Shown here in pieces: positions 9,746 through 18,754 of a stretch of 64,000 bases of DNA; the first letter of the stretch is position 1, and every line of letters begins with the position of its first letter. The notes under the pieces were generated by a model. It saw only the letters and a list, made by a program, of their open reading frames with translations, was not told the DNA's origin and made no database searches. This stretch comes from Achromobacter xylosoxidans (GTDB taxonomy: Bacteria; Pseudomonadota; Gammaproteobacteria; Burkholderiales; Burkholderiaceae_B): assembly GCF_002192695.1 (NCBI RefSeq), contig NZ_MTLG01000112.1:1-64000 (forward strand), in the 5' to 3' direction. A program made the translations under genes and the position numbers.

Positions 9746-10837
9746 TCAATGAATGGTGTGCAATTCGTAGCTGGCGTCATCGCGGTCCGACGCCACCGGC
9801 TCGGTGCAAAGAAAGGAGTTCCAGCCCAGCCGCGCGCCGCCGCCTTCGCCCAGCACGCTGCCGCCGACGTCCTCTTTCGCCATCACCAGCCGCACTTCGT
9901 ACTCGAAGCTCATGCCGCCGAACATGGTCAAGAGCTTCTCCAGCGCCTGGGCGCGCGCGCCGCCGGGCAGGAAGTCGGTGAACGCGTCCCTGGACAGCGG
10001 ACCGATCCACAGACGAATGCGCATGTCGCGCTGCCAGATGCGGTCGCCAGCCATGGCCGACACGCCCAGCACCGCGCCGGGCATGCCCAGCTGCGTGCGG
10101 TTCTGCGGCGGCACGTGATACCAGCGCCCGACGAACTGCTCCACCCGCAACGCCACCTGGAAGTAATCCGCCAGCACGCGTTGCAGATAGGCCGCCGATA
10201 CCGGCCGCTGGCGCGCCGCCGCGGCATAGTGCGCCAGCGATTCGTCGAACACCCGGCCCTGGCCCGATTGCAGGCGGTCGCGCAGCGCCGGATGACCGAT
10301 GCCGCCCAGCGCCAGCAGCAGCGGCAGATAGTGATGGTCCTGTTCAGTCTCGTGCCGCACGGGCATGCGGTACTTCTTCCAGGCCGCATAGAACAGCGCC
10401 GCCGCCCGGTTGGAGAAAATATCGAAGAAGGCGCGCGCGCCGCGGTCGCGCCGCGAGCTCTCGCGCGTACTCAGGATCTCGGTGTAATGCAGCGGCATGG
10501 CGCCCTGCGCGCCCAACAGGCCGAAGAAGGCCGGCTCGATCTCCACCCGTCCCAGGTTGCCCGCGGCCAGCGCCGCCAGCCGCGCCTCGGCGTCTTCCAG
10601 CGTCTGGCCCTGCTTGTCATAGGCCGTCAGCGCGGCGATCTCGCTGGCCGGGAAGCCCAGCGACGACGAATTCAGGAAGCGCAGGTGCGTGGGCACGGCG
10701 TTGCGCGCGCGGCTGCCTTCCTGCCGCGCGAACCACGACTCCAGCACCCGCACGGCCTGGAAAAACTTGAAGCGCTGAGGCTCGGCCAGCAGCGATTCGA
10801 TTACGCTAGGATCGCGTCGCCGTTGCATGGGGGGCAC
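9746..10837 (-). CDS. tssG: TssG baseplate protein
   Basis: This 363-residue TssG (ImpH/VasB, DUF1305 family) has the typical N-terminus FKFFQAVRVLESW and the late motif LGMPGAVLGVSAMAGDRIWQ. TssG joins two TssF copies and TssE in the baseplate wedge. The frame overlaps the 3' end of tssF by 37 nt if GTG 10837 is used, or 28 nt from ATG 10828. The purine-rich GGAAGAAA upstream is better spaced for the GTG, so the start is uncertain by three codons. Confidence 0.95.
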   Translation of the reverse strand: MPPMQRRRDPSVIESLLAEPQRFKFFQAVRVLESWFARQEGSRARNAVPTHLRFLNSSSLGFPASEIAALTAYDKQGQTLEDAEARLAALAAGNLGRVEIEPAFFGLLGAQGAMPLHYTEILSTRESSRRDRGARAFFDIFSNRAAALFYAAWKKYRMPVRHETEQDHHYLPLLLALGGIGHPALRDRLQSGQGRVFDESLAHYAAAARQRPVSAAYLQRVLADYFQVALRVEQFVGRWYHVPPQNRTQLGMPGAVLGVSAMAGDRIWQRDMRIRLWIGPLSRDAFTDFLPGGARAQALEKLLTMFGGMSFEYEVRLVMAKEDVGGSVLGEGGGARLGWNSFLCTEPVASDRDDASYELHTIH

Positions 10838-12639
10838 CGTAGGATTTCTTCCGCGCCGCGGCGCGACAGCACGACCAGCTGCACGAAGCTGTTGGCGTGC
10901 ACGTAAAGGCCGAAGAAGCGGTTGATCACCGCCACGAAGGCATGCAGGCTGGTGCCGACGAAGTTGTCTTCGTTGATGGTCAGCCGGATCTCGATGCCGC
11001 GCACGAAGGTCGCGAACGGTTCGCCGGGCATCCAGTGCGTGGCAGGCTTGTAGTCCAGCCCGACCAGTCCTTCTATCTGGCGCGCCGCCACCGCGGAATG
11101 CGACAGGTCGTACAGCCGCAGCGTCTCTTTCAGCGCAGGCAGGCCGCTGTGCACCAGCGACAGATGGTTCAGCGCCAGATGCGAAATAAGGCGCCAGTGC
11201 GCCGCCCGCCCTTGCTGGAAGCGATGCGTGTGGGTCGGCCGGCGCAGCATGCGGATCTCGCGCGCGATCGAGCCGCCCTCCAGGAACAGGTCCCCGCCCG
11301 GCTGCCCCACCGCCAGATGCGCGGGCAGGTCGCGGTTGGTGCAGGTCAGCTCCAGGCTCAGGGTCTCGGTCTGCGGCAGCGAGGGGTCGAAATCGATGTC
11401 GACGATGGACAGCTCCATTTCGTAGCCCGGACTGCGCTCGGCCACCATGGAATTGCGCCGCGCCGTCCAGTAGTGCCCGGCGCCCTCGGGCGTTTCGCCA
11501 TGATGTAGCGAATAGAAGGGCCGGAACTCCACCACCGAATCGCCCTGCGCGTTCTGCCGCACCTGGCGCACGCGGTCGATCGAATAGATCTCGTAGCCGT
11601 AGGCGCGGCGAGCGTCCGCCACCACCGGATAGGACGCCTGCGCATGGGTGACGCGGATGGGATCGGCGCGTTGCGCGAACAGGTTGACGACGGGCGTGCA
11701 GCCCAGCCGGAAGTTGTCGGCGGTTGCGGATTCCAGCAGGCGCGCCGTATTCGAGTCCGCTCGCACGCCCTTCAATGCCAAATGCAGGGTGATTTCACGC
11801 ACCGGGCCCGCCGCGCGCCTGAGCGCCGCGAGGTCGATGTCGACGAAATTGAACTTCTCGGAGAACGCAAAGTACTCCGCCAGCAACCGGTAAGCGGGAT
11901 GCGAGCTCGCCGGAAAGTCGATCAACGCTTCGTCCTCCGACAGCCCGACCTCGGCCAGCGGCACGTCCTGCATACGGTTCCAGCGGCCCGGCTGCGTTTC
12001 AAGATAGGCCGCGGCGGTGCGCAGGAACAGGCAGTCCCGCAACGCTGCCACGAACGAGGGCTCGCCATGCAGGTAGACGCGCAGGCGGTCCACCGCCAGG
12101 GTGGAAAAATTCTGGGTTTCTGCCAGGCAGGCCAGCGTCAGCGACAGCCGGCCCGTCACGCCCGCCGGCAGGCTGGCCGCCGACGGCGCGTTGGCCGTGG
12201 CCGCGAACACCGCCTGGCGGATGCTCACCGGCGCCAGGGTGACGTCGTACGCCGTGCGGAAACGGCACGCCACACCGCGCACGGGATGCGATTTCAGCTC
12301 CGTGCCGCGCGCCATGCGCACCGGCGCGGTCAGCTGCGAGGCCATGCCCCCCATGTCGAACTGCGCCACCGAACACGACGGGAACGGACGCAGATAGTGC
12401 GGATACATGACCTCGAACAGCGCTTCCGTGAACTCCGGATAGTCGTCGTCCAGCTTCTTGTTGATGCGCGCGCCCAGCAGCGCGAACGATTCGATCATCC
12501 GCTCGACGTGCGGATCCTCGCAGGTTTCGCCAGACAGCCCGAGCCGCGCGGCGATCTTCGGATAGCGCTGCGCAAAATCGCGCGACGAACCGCGCAGAAA
12601 GCCCAGTTCGCGTTCGTAGTAAGGCAGCAGTTCTTCCAT
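10801..12639 (-). CDS. tssF: TssF baseplate protein
   Basis: This 612-residue TssF (ImpG/VasA, DUF879 family) begins MEELLPYYERELGFLR, the near-invariant TssF start. Further family blocks are DPHVERMIESFALL and the Cys/Pro-rich C-terminus (ILRCPPCNGDAILA). It forms the main mass of the T6SS baseplate wedge with TssG, TssE and TssK. AGGGAAAG precedes ATG 12639; the in-frame extension to 12684 has no family similarity. The gene lies between tssE (54 nt away) and tssG (overlapping). Confidence 0.97.
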   Translation of the reverse strand: MEELLPYYERELGFLRGSSRDFAQRYPKIAARLGLSGETCEDPHVERMIESFALLGARINKKLDDDYPEFTEALFEVMYPHYLRPFPSCSVAQFDMGGMASQLTAPVRMARGTELKSHPVRGVACRFRTAYDVTLAPVSIRQAVFAATANAPSAASLPAGVTGRLSLTLACLAETQNFSTLAVDRLRVYLHGEPSFVAALRDCLFLRTAAAYLETQPGRWNRMQDVPLAEVGLSEDEALIDFPASSHPAYRLLAEYFAFSEKFNFVDIDLAALRRAAGPVREITLHLALKGVRADSNTARLLESATADNFRLGCTPVVNLFAQRADPIRVTHAQASYPVVADARRAYGYEIYSIDRVRQVRQNAQGDSVVEFRPFYSLHHGETPEGAGHYWTARRNSMVAERSPGYEMELSIVDIDFDPSLPQTETLSLELTCTNRDLPAHLAVGQPGGDLFLEGGSIAREIRMLRRPTHTHRFQQGRAAHWRLISHLALNHLSLVHSGLPALKETLRLYDLSHSAVAARQIEGLVGLDYKPATHWMPGEPFATFVRGIEIRLTINEDNFVGTSLHAFVAVINRFFGLYVHANSFVQLVVLSRRGAEEILRCPPCNGDAILA

Positions 12640-12693
12640 CTTTCCCTTCTTCGCCGGCGGCGTGCCGCCAGCGCCCGCATGCATGGATTGTTA

Positions 12694-13179
12694 TCAGGCG
12701 ACTGCCGCGGCCTTGGCCCGGCCCTTGCTCACCGAGTACTGCAAGGTGGACGGCTGCAGCGTCGCGTCGAACGTGACCGGCTCATGCGCCGGCCCCACGT
12801 CCAGCATCGCGGTAATCGCGAAATACAGCACCGAGGTCGCACGGCTGTCCACCTGCAGCAGCACCCGCACATGCGTCAGGCGCGGCTCGTGGCGGGCGAT
12901 CGCCTGCTCCAGCGACCGGCAGATAAATTCGCGGTCGTAGTGGCTGGCCAGGCTCAGGCCGGAAAAATCCGACAGGCCATAGGTCAGGATGGACCGTTGG
13001 CAATTCGGATAGCGCTTGAGCGAGTCTTCGGTGAAGACCATGCGCGTATTGAGCAGGGCCTCGATGTCGCGCGCGACCGTTTCCTTGATTTCTTCCACCG
13101 ACAGGCGTCGCAACGCATGCGGTGTCTGCCCGTCGCCGTCGAACAACTTGTCGAACAGGCTGGGTTCGAATCCCTTCAT
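12694..13179 (-). CDS. tssE: TssE baseplate protein (gp25-like)
   Basis: This 161-residue protein is of the phage gp25 lysozyme-like family, with SLFDKLF at the N-terminus and the conserved block VARDIEALLNTRM followed by LTYGLSDFSGL. TssE starts sheath polymerisation on the baseplate. ATG 13179 is preceded by GAGG five bases upstream; a TTG 18 nt further up is in frame but lacks that spacing. The alanine-rich end (RAKAAAVA) is unremarkable. It lies between hcp and tssF. Confidence 0.95.
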   Translation of the reverse strand: MKGFEPSLFDKLFDGDGQTPHALRRLSVEEIKETVARDIEALLNTRMVFTEDSLKRYPNCQRSILTYGLSDFSGLSLASHYDREFICRSLEQAIARHEPRLTHVRVLLQVDSRATSVLYFAITAMLDVGPAHEPVTFDATLQPSTLQYSVSKGRAKAAAVA

Positions 13180-13241
13180 CGCGGCCTCATTGAGCAAAGG
13201 CGCCGGACCGGCCGGGGCCTTTGCCGTTCATGCGGTCAGGT

Positions 13242-13745
13242 TCAGACCGAGTACGTCTTGTCGTTCTTGGTGAGGCTCCATGCGCCCTGGGCATTGCCGC
13301 CCTGGTTGCCGCCCACCTTCTGCTGCGTGTACTTCCACTGCACGGCGGCGTACTTCAGCGAGAACGATTCGTGCGGCAGGCCTTCGCTGACGACTTCCGG
13401 CGCCACGCGCGAGATGATCACGTACTTGAGCTTGATTTCCAGGTACTTGACGCGGTTGCCTTCGCCGTCGGCGCGCAGGAAATCGATGGTCACTTCGTCG
13501 AAGGTGGTGCCGCCCGAAGCGTGCTGATACAGCAGCGGGCTGACCACGTCCAGGTCCTTGGTGAAGACCATCTCGCCATGCTCGGTACGCTCGGCGGTGT
13601 GGCCGCCGGAGGTGGAAGCGGTAGCCGAACGCGGCTGGATGATTTCATGGCGCCACGATCCGACTTCGATCCAGTCCGGATGGTCCTTGTCCTGCGACTC
13701 GCCCTTGAGCGCGGGATTGCCGAATTTGACGTAGATGTCCTTCAT
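13242..13745 (-). CDS. hcp: Hcp (TssD) tube protein
   Basis: This 167-residue Hcp begins MKDIYVKFG and contains GSWRHEIIQPRSATASTSGG, the variant of the Hcp fold common in Burkholderia/Bordetella-type clusters (PF05638). Hexameric rings stack into the inner tube, and Hcp is also exported. AGAGAGG lies seven nt before the ATG. It lies 41 nt from tssC, so it is probably co-transcribed while having its own strong ribosome site, fitting the large Hcp demand. Confidence 0.96.
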   Translation of the reverse strand: MKDIYVKFGNPALKGESQDKDHPDWIEVGSWRHEIIQPRSATASTSGGHTAERTEHGEMVFTKDLDVVSPLLYQHASGGTTFDEVTIDFLRADGEGNRVKYLEIKLKYVIISRVAPEVVSEGLPHESFSLKYAAVQWKYTQQKVGGNQGGNAQGAWSLTKNDKTYSV

Positions 13746-13786
13746 TAATAGCCTCTCTGGTTAAAAATCGTCGAATCCGACGGTGG

Positions 13787-15280
13787 TCACGACTTCTGGG
13801 CCTGGGCGGGGAGTTCCGCAACCAGGCGCAACGAAATCGAAAGCTCGTCGAGCTGAAAGTGAGGCCGCAAAAACGCCACGGCCCGGAACACGCCGGGACG
13901 TCCCGGCACCTCGGCAACCTGCACCGATGCTTCCCGCAAGGGGAACTGCGCCTTCTGTTCCTGGCTCGCGTTGTCGTCCAGCAGCACGTACTGCGAGACC
14001 CAGCGGTTCAGGAAGCTCTCGACAGATTGCGCGGAGGCAAAGCTGCCGATCTTGTCTCGCATCATGGCTTTCAGGTAGTGCGCCACGCGCGATACCGAAA
14101 AGATGTATTGCAGCTGCGCCGACAGCACCGCGTTGGCGTTGGCGCTGTCGGTGTTGTACTTCTTGGCCTTCTGCACCGACTGCGCGCCAAAGAACGCGGC
14201 GTAATCCGAGTTCTTGCAATGCACCAGCGGAATCAGCCCGAGGTCGCTCAGTTCCTTTTCGCGCCGGTCGGTGATGGCGATTTCCGTCGGGCACTTCAGG
14301 GCGATTTCGCCGTCGTCGGTCTTGAAGGTGTGGGTCGGCAGGTTCTCGACCAGGCCGCCGCCCTCCACGCCGCGGATCGCCGCGCACCAGCCGAAGTCGG
14401 CAAAGGCCGCGGTCAGGCGCGCGCCGAAGGCCCAGGCGGCGTTGCACCACAGGTACTTGGCATGGTCGGTGCCGTCCACTTCCTCGACGAAGTTGAAGCC
14501 CTCCACCGAGGTGCCTTCCTTCGGGTCATACGGCAGGCGGCCCAGGAAGCGCGGCATGGTCAGACCCACGTAACGCGAGTCTTCCGAATCGCGGAAGCTG
14601 CGCCACTTGGTGTATTCCACCGTGTCGAACACCTTGGCCAGGTCGCGCGGGCGGCCCAGGTCGGCAAAGCTGTCCAGGCCCAGCAGCTCGGGCGAGGCCG
14701 AGGCGATGAAGGGCGCATGCGAAGCCGCGGCCACGTGCGACATCTGTTCGATGAAGTACATGTCCTCGGGCTGGCGCGTGATCTCGAAGTTGCCCAGCAG
14801 CGCGCCGAACGGCGAACCGCCAAACGTGCCGAACTCTTCTTCGTAGACCTTCTTGAACATCAGGCTCTGGTCGAAGTCGATGGCGGTCTGGAAGTCCCGC
14901 ACCAGGTCGCGCTTGGTGACGTTGAGCACCTTGATCTTCAGCATCGGGCCGGTGTTGCTCTCCTGGCACAGGTAATGCAGGCCGCGCCAGGTGCTTTCCA
15001 GCTTCTGGAATTCGGCGCCATGCATGACTTCGCTCAGCTGTGCCGAGATCAGGCGGTCCAGCTCGGCCACACGGGCGTCCAGCATCGCGGACAGGTTGTC
15101 CGACACCACCACGGTGCCCTTCATGACTTCGCGAGCGAGTTCGCCGATCAGGTCCTTGGCGCGGTCGTGCTCGGCCGTGGACTTGGCCACGCGGCTCTGT
15201 TCGACGATCTGGTCCAGCAGGCCCGAATCGGCCTGGGCGGCGGGCGCGGATACGTTCTGCGCAGCGGCGGAATTACTCAT
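13787..15280 (-). CDS. tssC: TssC large sheath subunit
   Basis: This 497-residue TssC (VipB/ImpC family) contains the core motifs LESTWRGLHYLCQ and GVEGGGLVENLPTHTF and a C-terminus ending in the sheath handshake region (FQLDELSISLRLVAELP). With TssB it forms the contractile sheath around the Hcp tube. It starts 8 nt before the tssB stop codon, so the two proteins are translationally coupled, as expected for obligate partners made in equal amounts. Confidence 0.97.
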   Translation of the reverse strand: MSNSAAAQNVSAPAAQADSGLLDQIVEQSRVAKSTAEHDRAKDLIGELAREVMKGTVVVSDNLSAMLDARVAELDRLISAQLSEVMHGAEFQKLESTWRGLHYLCQESNTGPMLKIKVLNVTKRDLVRDFQTAIDFDQSLMFKKVYEEEFGTFGGSPFGALLGNFEITRQPEDMYFIEQMSHVAAASHAPFIASASPELLGLDSFADLGRPRDLAKVFDTVEYTKWRSFRDSEDSRYVGLTMPRFLGRLPYDPKEGTSVEGFNFVEEVDGTDHAKYLWCNAAWAFGARLTAAFADFGWCAAIRGVEGGGLVENLPTHTFKTDDGEIALKCPTEIAITDRREKELSDLGLIPLVHCKNSDYAAFFGAQSVQKAKKYNTDSANANAVLSAQLQYIFSVSRVAHYLKAMMRDKIGSFASAQSVESFLNRWVSQYVLLDDNASQEQKAQFPLREASVQVAEVPGRPGVFRAVAFLRPHFQLDELSISLRLVAELPAQAQKS

Positions 15281-15797
15281 TGCTGCCTCCCTTGCCGTTC
15301 TTGCCGGCTTCGCTGGTCAGTTGCTGCAGTTTTTCCGTGCTGCTGAGCACTTCGCCCAGCAGGTCTTCCAGCTTGTCGTTGCCCGCCAGCTTGTTGCGCA
15401 GGTCTGCCAACTTGGTGCGGATGTCCAGCAACTCCTTGAGCGGCTCGATCTGTTGCACCACGGCCTCGGGCCGGAAGTCCTCGACCGAGCGGAACTTCAG
15501 GTCCACGCCGAAGGTGCCGCCTTCGTCGGTCAGGCGGTTCTTCACGCGGTAGGCGGCGCGCGGCTCCAGGCCTCGCATCACGTCGTCGAAGTTGTCGACG
15601 TCGATGTTGACGAACTTGCGGTCCTTCAAACGCGGCAGCTCGGCTTCGGACTGCGCGCTGAAGTCGCCGACCACACCCACGACGAAAGGCAGTTCCTTCT
15701 GCTCGATCGCGTCGCCCTTTTCGACGTCATAGGTCAGCTGCACGCGCGGCGGACGTACTTTCTGGAGTCTTTTCTGAACGCTTTCTTTCTTAGCCAT
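15273..15797 (-). CDS. tssB: TssB small sheath subunit
   Basis: This 174-residue TssB (VipA/ImpB family) starts with MAKKESVQKRLQKVRPPRV and contains LPFVVGVVGDFSA and the coiled C-terminal helix (LADLRNKLAGNDKLEDLL) that binds ClpV after contraction. The tail is Gly/Lys/Ser-rich. It overlaps tssC by 8 nt and follows the TPR lipoprotein gene by 44 nt. Confidence 0.97.
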   Translation of the reverse strand: MAKKESVQKRLQKVRPPRVQLTYDVEKGDAIEQKELPFVVGVVGDFSAQSEAELPRLKDRKFVNIDVDNFDDVMRGLEPRAAYRVKNRLTDEGGTFGVDLKFRSVEDFRPEAVVQQIEPLKELLDIRTKLADLRNKLAGNDKLEDLLGEVLSSTEKLQQLTSEAGKNGKGGSNE

Positions 15798-15841
15798 GGG
15801 GGCTCCAAGCGAAGTGCATAGTGAAGAGGCCGTAGGCCCGA

Positions 15842-16555
15842 TCAGGGTTTGAGGAGGTTGCCGAACGGATCCGGCGCGCGGCCGGCCGGCGCGGCGCCGG
15901 CGGCCGCCGGGGCCGCAGGCGGCTTTGCGGCGGGAGCTGCGGCGGGATTCGCCGCAGGGGCTGCGGGCGTTGCGGCCACAGGCGTCGCGGCCGGCGTCGC
16001 CGCCGCCGCGTTGGCGGCAGGCTTGGCCTGTTGCGCGGCGGCCGCGCCCTGCGCATCGCTGCGCCGCGGCTGGCGCGGGCGCGGCGGCTTGTAACCCTCG
16101 GGGAACAGCACGTCCTGGCCCAGGGTTTCGCGCATGGCGGCAGCCAGCGCCACCGCATCGGTGCGGGCGTTGCCCGCCAGCAGCGCGTTGGCGCGCAGAT
16201 CAGCCAGCGACTGCATCGCCACCCGCAGGCCACCCACCGCGCGCACGGTCTTGGCGGTGAAGTCTTCGGGGTCGCGGTTCAGCGCTTCGTCGGCCGCGAC
16301 GATGGCCTCGCCATACTTCTGCTCGTCGAAGCGGATCTTGGCGATGTACGACCACGGCTCTCCACGGGCGGGATTGAGCAGGGCGATTTCCTGAAACTCG
16401 GCGACCGCCTGGTCGTTGCCCTTCGCAGCCAAGGTCTGCGTGGCGTGCGTCATCGACTGCTTGTATTCGGCGTCGGTCTGCGGCTTCGGAGATGTGGCGC
16501 AGCCCGCGAGAAAGGCCAGCATTCCGCTGATGAGGAAAACCCGGTATCTGTGCAT
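15842..16555 (-). CDS. TPR lipoprotein at the head of the tssB-tssH operon
   Basis: This 237-residue protein has a lipoprotein signal peptide with lipobox LAGC (Cys19), two or three tetratricopeptide-like helical repeats (about residues 30-130) and a long Pro/Ala-rich tail (about 155-225). Such TPR lipoproteins sit next to tssB in several Burkholderiales T6SS clusters and are predicted to be membrane-anchored facing the periplasm. I do not know a proven function. It is the first gene of the leftward operon and is divergent from tssJ across 156 bp. Confidence 0.8.
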   Translation of the reverse strand: MHRYRVFLISGMLAFLAGCATSPKPQTDAEYKQSMTHATQTLAAKGNDQAVAEFQEIALLNPARGEPWSYIAKIRFDEQKYGEAIVAADEALNRDPEDFTAKTVRAVGGLRVAMQSLADLRANALLAGNARTDAVALAAAMRETLGQDVLFPEGYKPPRPRQPRRSDAQGAAAAQQAKPAANAAAATPAATPVAATPAAPAANPAAAPAAKPPAAPAAAGAAPAGRAPDPFGNLLKP

Positions 16556-16711
16556 TTTTTTGGTATGTAGGAGGGTGTAACCAAGGCCGCGTATTTCAAC
16601 AACCTTTTGTTAGCGCCGCACTACAGTGCATTACTTCATGTAACTCGCCACCAAACTTCGCTCAACGTGCCGCGATCTGTATGTTGTCGCAGGCTTCCGG
16701 TATAAAGAGCC
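16556..16711. promoter_or_regulatory. Divergent intergenic region between the two halves of the tss locus
   Basis: The region is 156 bp and clearly more AT-rich than its flanks, between the TPR lipoprotein gene (leftward) and tssJ (rightward). It must hold the start signals of both operons. I could not find a convincing -35/-10 pair or a -24/-12 element in it, so no specific site is claimed. Confidence 0.5.
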
Positions 16712-17329
16712 ATGTCAAAACATCTCTATTTTTCTCGGTGCGTGGCGGCGCTCGCCATCATCGCGGCAAGCCCCGTAATCAGCGGTTGCGCAGCGGTTTC
16801 AGCGATTGGAGCGGTGGCCGGAATGACCGGCGGCATGATGGATATGGCGGGCCTGAAAAAAGACCCGAATGCGCCAATCGATGTGAAATTGGCGATACAT
16901 GCCGGAGAAAATTTGAATGCGAGTAGCGGACAGCCCATGGCTGTGGTTACGAAAATATACTATTTGAAGAATGCCGAGGCATTTCAGCGCGCACCGCTCA
17001 CGCAATTGGTTGATACTGACGCCGAAAAGGCAGCGTTGGGTGACAGCATCATCGCTGCACGCGAAGTCACACTGACGCCGGGACAGCGCTATGAGCACCT
17101 GGAAAAAGTGCCAAAAACCGCTGCCTACATCGCTGTCGCGGGCTTGTTCTACGCGCCCGCGCCGCAGCGCTGGAAATACGTATTCGAAGTGAAGACCGCC
17201 GAGGACACCGGCATCGTCATGGGCGCCCATGCCTGCGCGATGACCGTGGTCACCGGACAGATAGTGTTGCCACCGGGCGTGCCCGGCTTCGATCCGGCCC
17301 GCCTCGGCTCGGTGCAATGCCCGAACTGA
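16712..17329 (+). CDS. tssJ: TssJ outer-membrane lipoprotein
   Basis: This 205-residue protein has a signal peptide and lipobox (SGC, Cys26), then the TssJ fold. Recognisable blocks are PMAVVTKIYYLKNAEAF and the segment around ITLTP-like VTLTPGQRYEHLEKVPKTAAYIAVAGLF. TssJ anchors the TssM periplasmic domain to the outer membrane. It opens the tssJ-tssK-tssL operon. The stretch after the lipobox is Met/Gly-rich (GMTGGMMDM), which is a little unusual and may be a flexible tether. Confidence 0.93.
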   Translation: MSKHLYFSRCVAALAIIAASPVISGCAAVSAIGAVAGMTGGMMDMAGLKKDPNAPIDVKLAIHAGENLNASSGQPMAVVTKIYYLKNAEAFQRAPLTQLVDTDAEKAALGDSIIAAREVTLTPGQRYEHLEKVPKTAAYIAVAGLFYAPAPQRWKYVFEVKTAEDTGIVMGAHACAMTVVTGQIVLPPGVPGFDPARLGSVQCPN

Positions 17330-17398
17330 ACGCGAGCCGACCGCGACTAGCCGCCGTCATCGACGCCCTCTCTATATAAGAAGCAAGAGCCAGCAAAC

Positions 17399-18745
17399 GT
17401 GAGCCATTCAGCGAAGATATTGTGGGGAGAGGGGCTGTTCCTGCGGCCCCAGCATTTTCAACGCCAAGACGCGTACCACGAGGCCCGCCTCGCGGAAATG
17501 AGCCGCGCGCTGCATCCCTATGCCTGGGGCCTGCGCGCGGCGCGTTTCGACGCCGCGGCGCTTGCCAACGGCATGCTGCGCGCCACCGAGCTCTCCGCGA
17601 TCTTTCCCGACGGCGAGATCTACAGCGCCCCCCATAACGACGACCTGCCGCCCGCGGTCGCGCTGGACGGCCTGGACGGCGCCAGCACGGCGGTGTTCTA
17701 CCTGGCGCTGCATCCGATGAAAGACGTCGGCGGCAACTATCGCGACACACGCCAGGAACAGGGCTTCGATGCGCGCTATGCGCATCAGGACAGCCCCGCG
17801 CCGGATCTGTACACCAACGCCAGCACGGCCGAACTCGCCTTCCTGCGCAAGAACGTGCGCCTGCTGTCGGAACACGAGCCGCGCGACGCGCTGCTGACGA
17901 TCCCCGTTGCGCGCGTGCGCCGCACCGCCAGCGCCGGCTACGAACTGGACACCAGTTTCATCGCCCCCAGCGTCACGGTGCAGGCTTGCAGCGCGCTGTT
18001 CGAACAGCTGCGCCGCCTGCTCGACGCGCTGCAGGCCAAGGTCAACGCGCTCTACGGCTTTCACCGTGAGCCGAACAAGAACATCATCGAATTCCGCTCG
18101 GGCGACGTGGCCTCGTTCTGGCTGCTGCACACCTGCAACGAGGCCTATTCGGCGCTGTCGCACCTGTTCCACAATCCGCAGCTGCATCCCGAACGCCTGT
18201 TCCAGGAAATGCTGCGGCTCGCCGGTGCGCTCATGACCTTCTCCAAGGTGCACACGCTGGCGGACCTGCCGGCCTACCAGCACGACGCGCCGGGCGCGGC
18301 CTTCGCGCAGCTGGACGAGATCCTGCGCGACCTGCTCGACACCGTCATCTCCACCCGCTACTTCTCTATCGTGCTGGAAGAGCTGCGCCCCTCGTTCCAT
18401 GTCGGCCGGCTGGATTCCGGCAAGCTCGACGAGACCACCGCGCTCTACCTGTCGGTGTCCGCCGCCACGCCCGCCAGCGAACTGGCCGAGACCGTGCCGC
18501 TGCGCTTCAAGGTGGGCGCGCCCGACGACGTGGAAAAGCTGGTGCTATCGGCCATGCCCGGCGTGCAGCTCGTCTACACGCCGCAGGTTCCGCCCGCCGT
18601 GCCCGTCAAGCCGGGCGCCTGCTACTTCACCCTGCAGACGCGCGGCTCGCTGTATGACCGCATGCTGCAGGCGCGCAGCATCGCCATCTATGCCCCCTCC
18701 GGCATACCCGAACTGAAACTGGACCTCATCGCCGTCACCCGCTAG
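17399..18745 (+). CDS. tssK: TssK baseplate-membrane connector
   Basis: This 448-residue TssK (ImpJ/VasE family) begins with SHSAKILWGEGLFLRPQHFQ, the canonical TssK start. The start codon is GTG at 17399 with purine-rich AAGAAGCAAGAG upstream. TssK trimers link the baseplate wedges to the TssL/TssM membrane complex. The C-terminus (SIAIYAPSGIPELKLDLIAV) is the conserved receptor-binding-like head domain. tssL follows after 9 nt. Confidence 0.97.
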   Translation: MSHSAKILWGEGLFLRPQHFQRQDAYHEARLAEMSRALHPYAWGLRAARFDAAALANGMLRATELSAIFPDGEIYSAPHNDDLPPAVALDGLDGASTAVFYLALHPMKDVGGNYRDTRQEQGFDARYAHQDSPAPDLYTNASTAELAFLRKNVRLLSEHEPRDALLTIPVARVRRTASAGYELDTSFIAPSVTVQACSALFEQLRRLLDALQAKVNALYGFHREPNKNIIEFRSGDVASFWLLHTCNEAYSALSHLFHNPQLHPERLFQEMLRLAGALMTFSKVHTLADLPAYQHDAPGAAFAQLDEILRDLLDTVISTRYFSIVLEELRPSFHVGRLDSGKLDETTALYLSVSAATPASELAETVPLRFKVGAPDDVEKLVLSAMPGVQLVYTPQVPPAVPVKPGACYFTLQTRGSLYDRMLQARSIAIYAPSGIPELKLDLIAVTR

Positions 18746-18754
18746 AGCCTGCCC

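Noticed and set aside
16684..16706. TTGTCG and TATAAA before tssJ as a sigma-70 promoter
   Set aside because: The spacer is only 11 nt, far from the usual 16-18.
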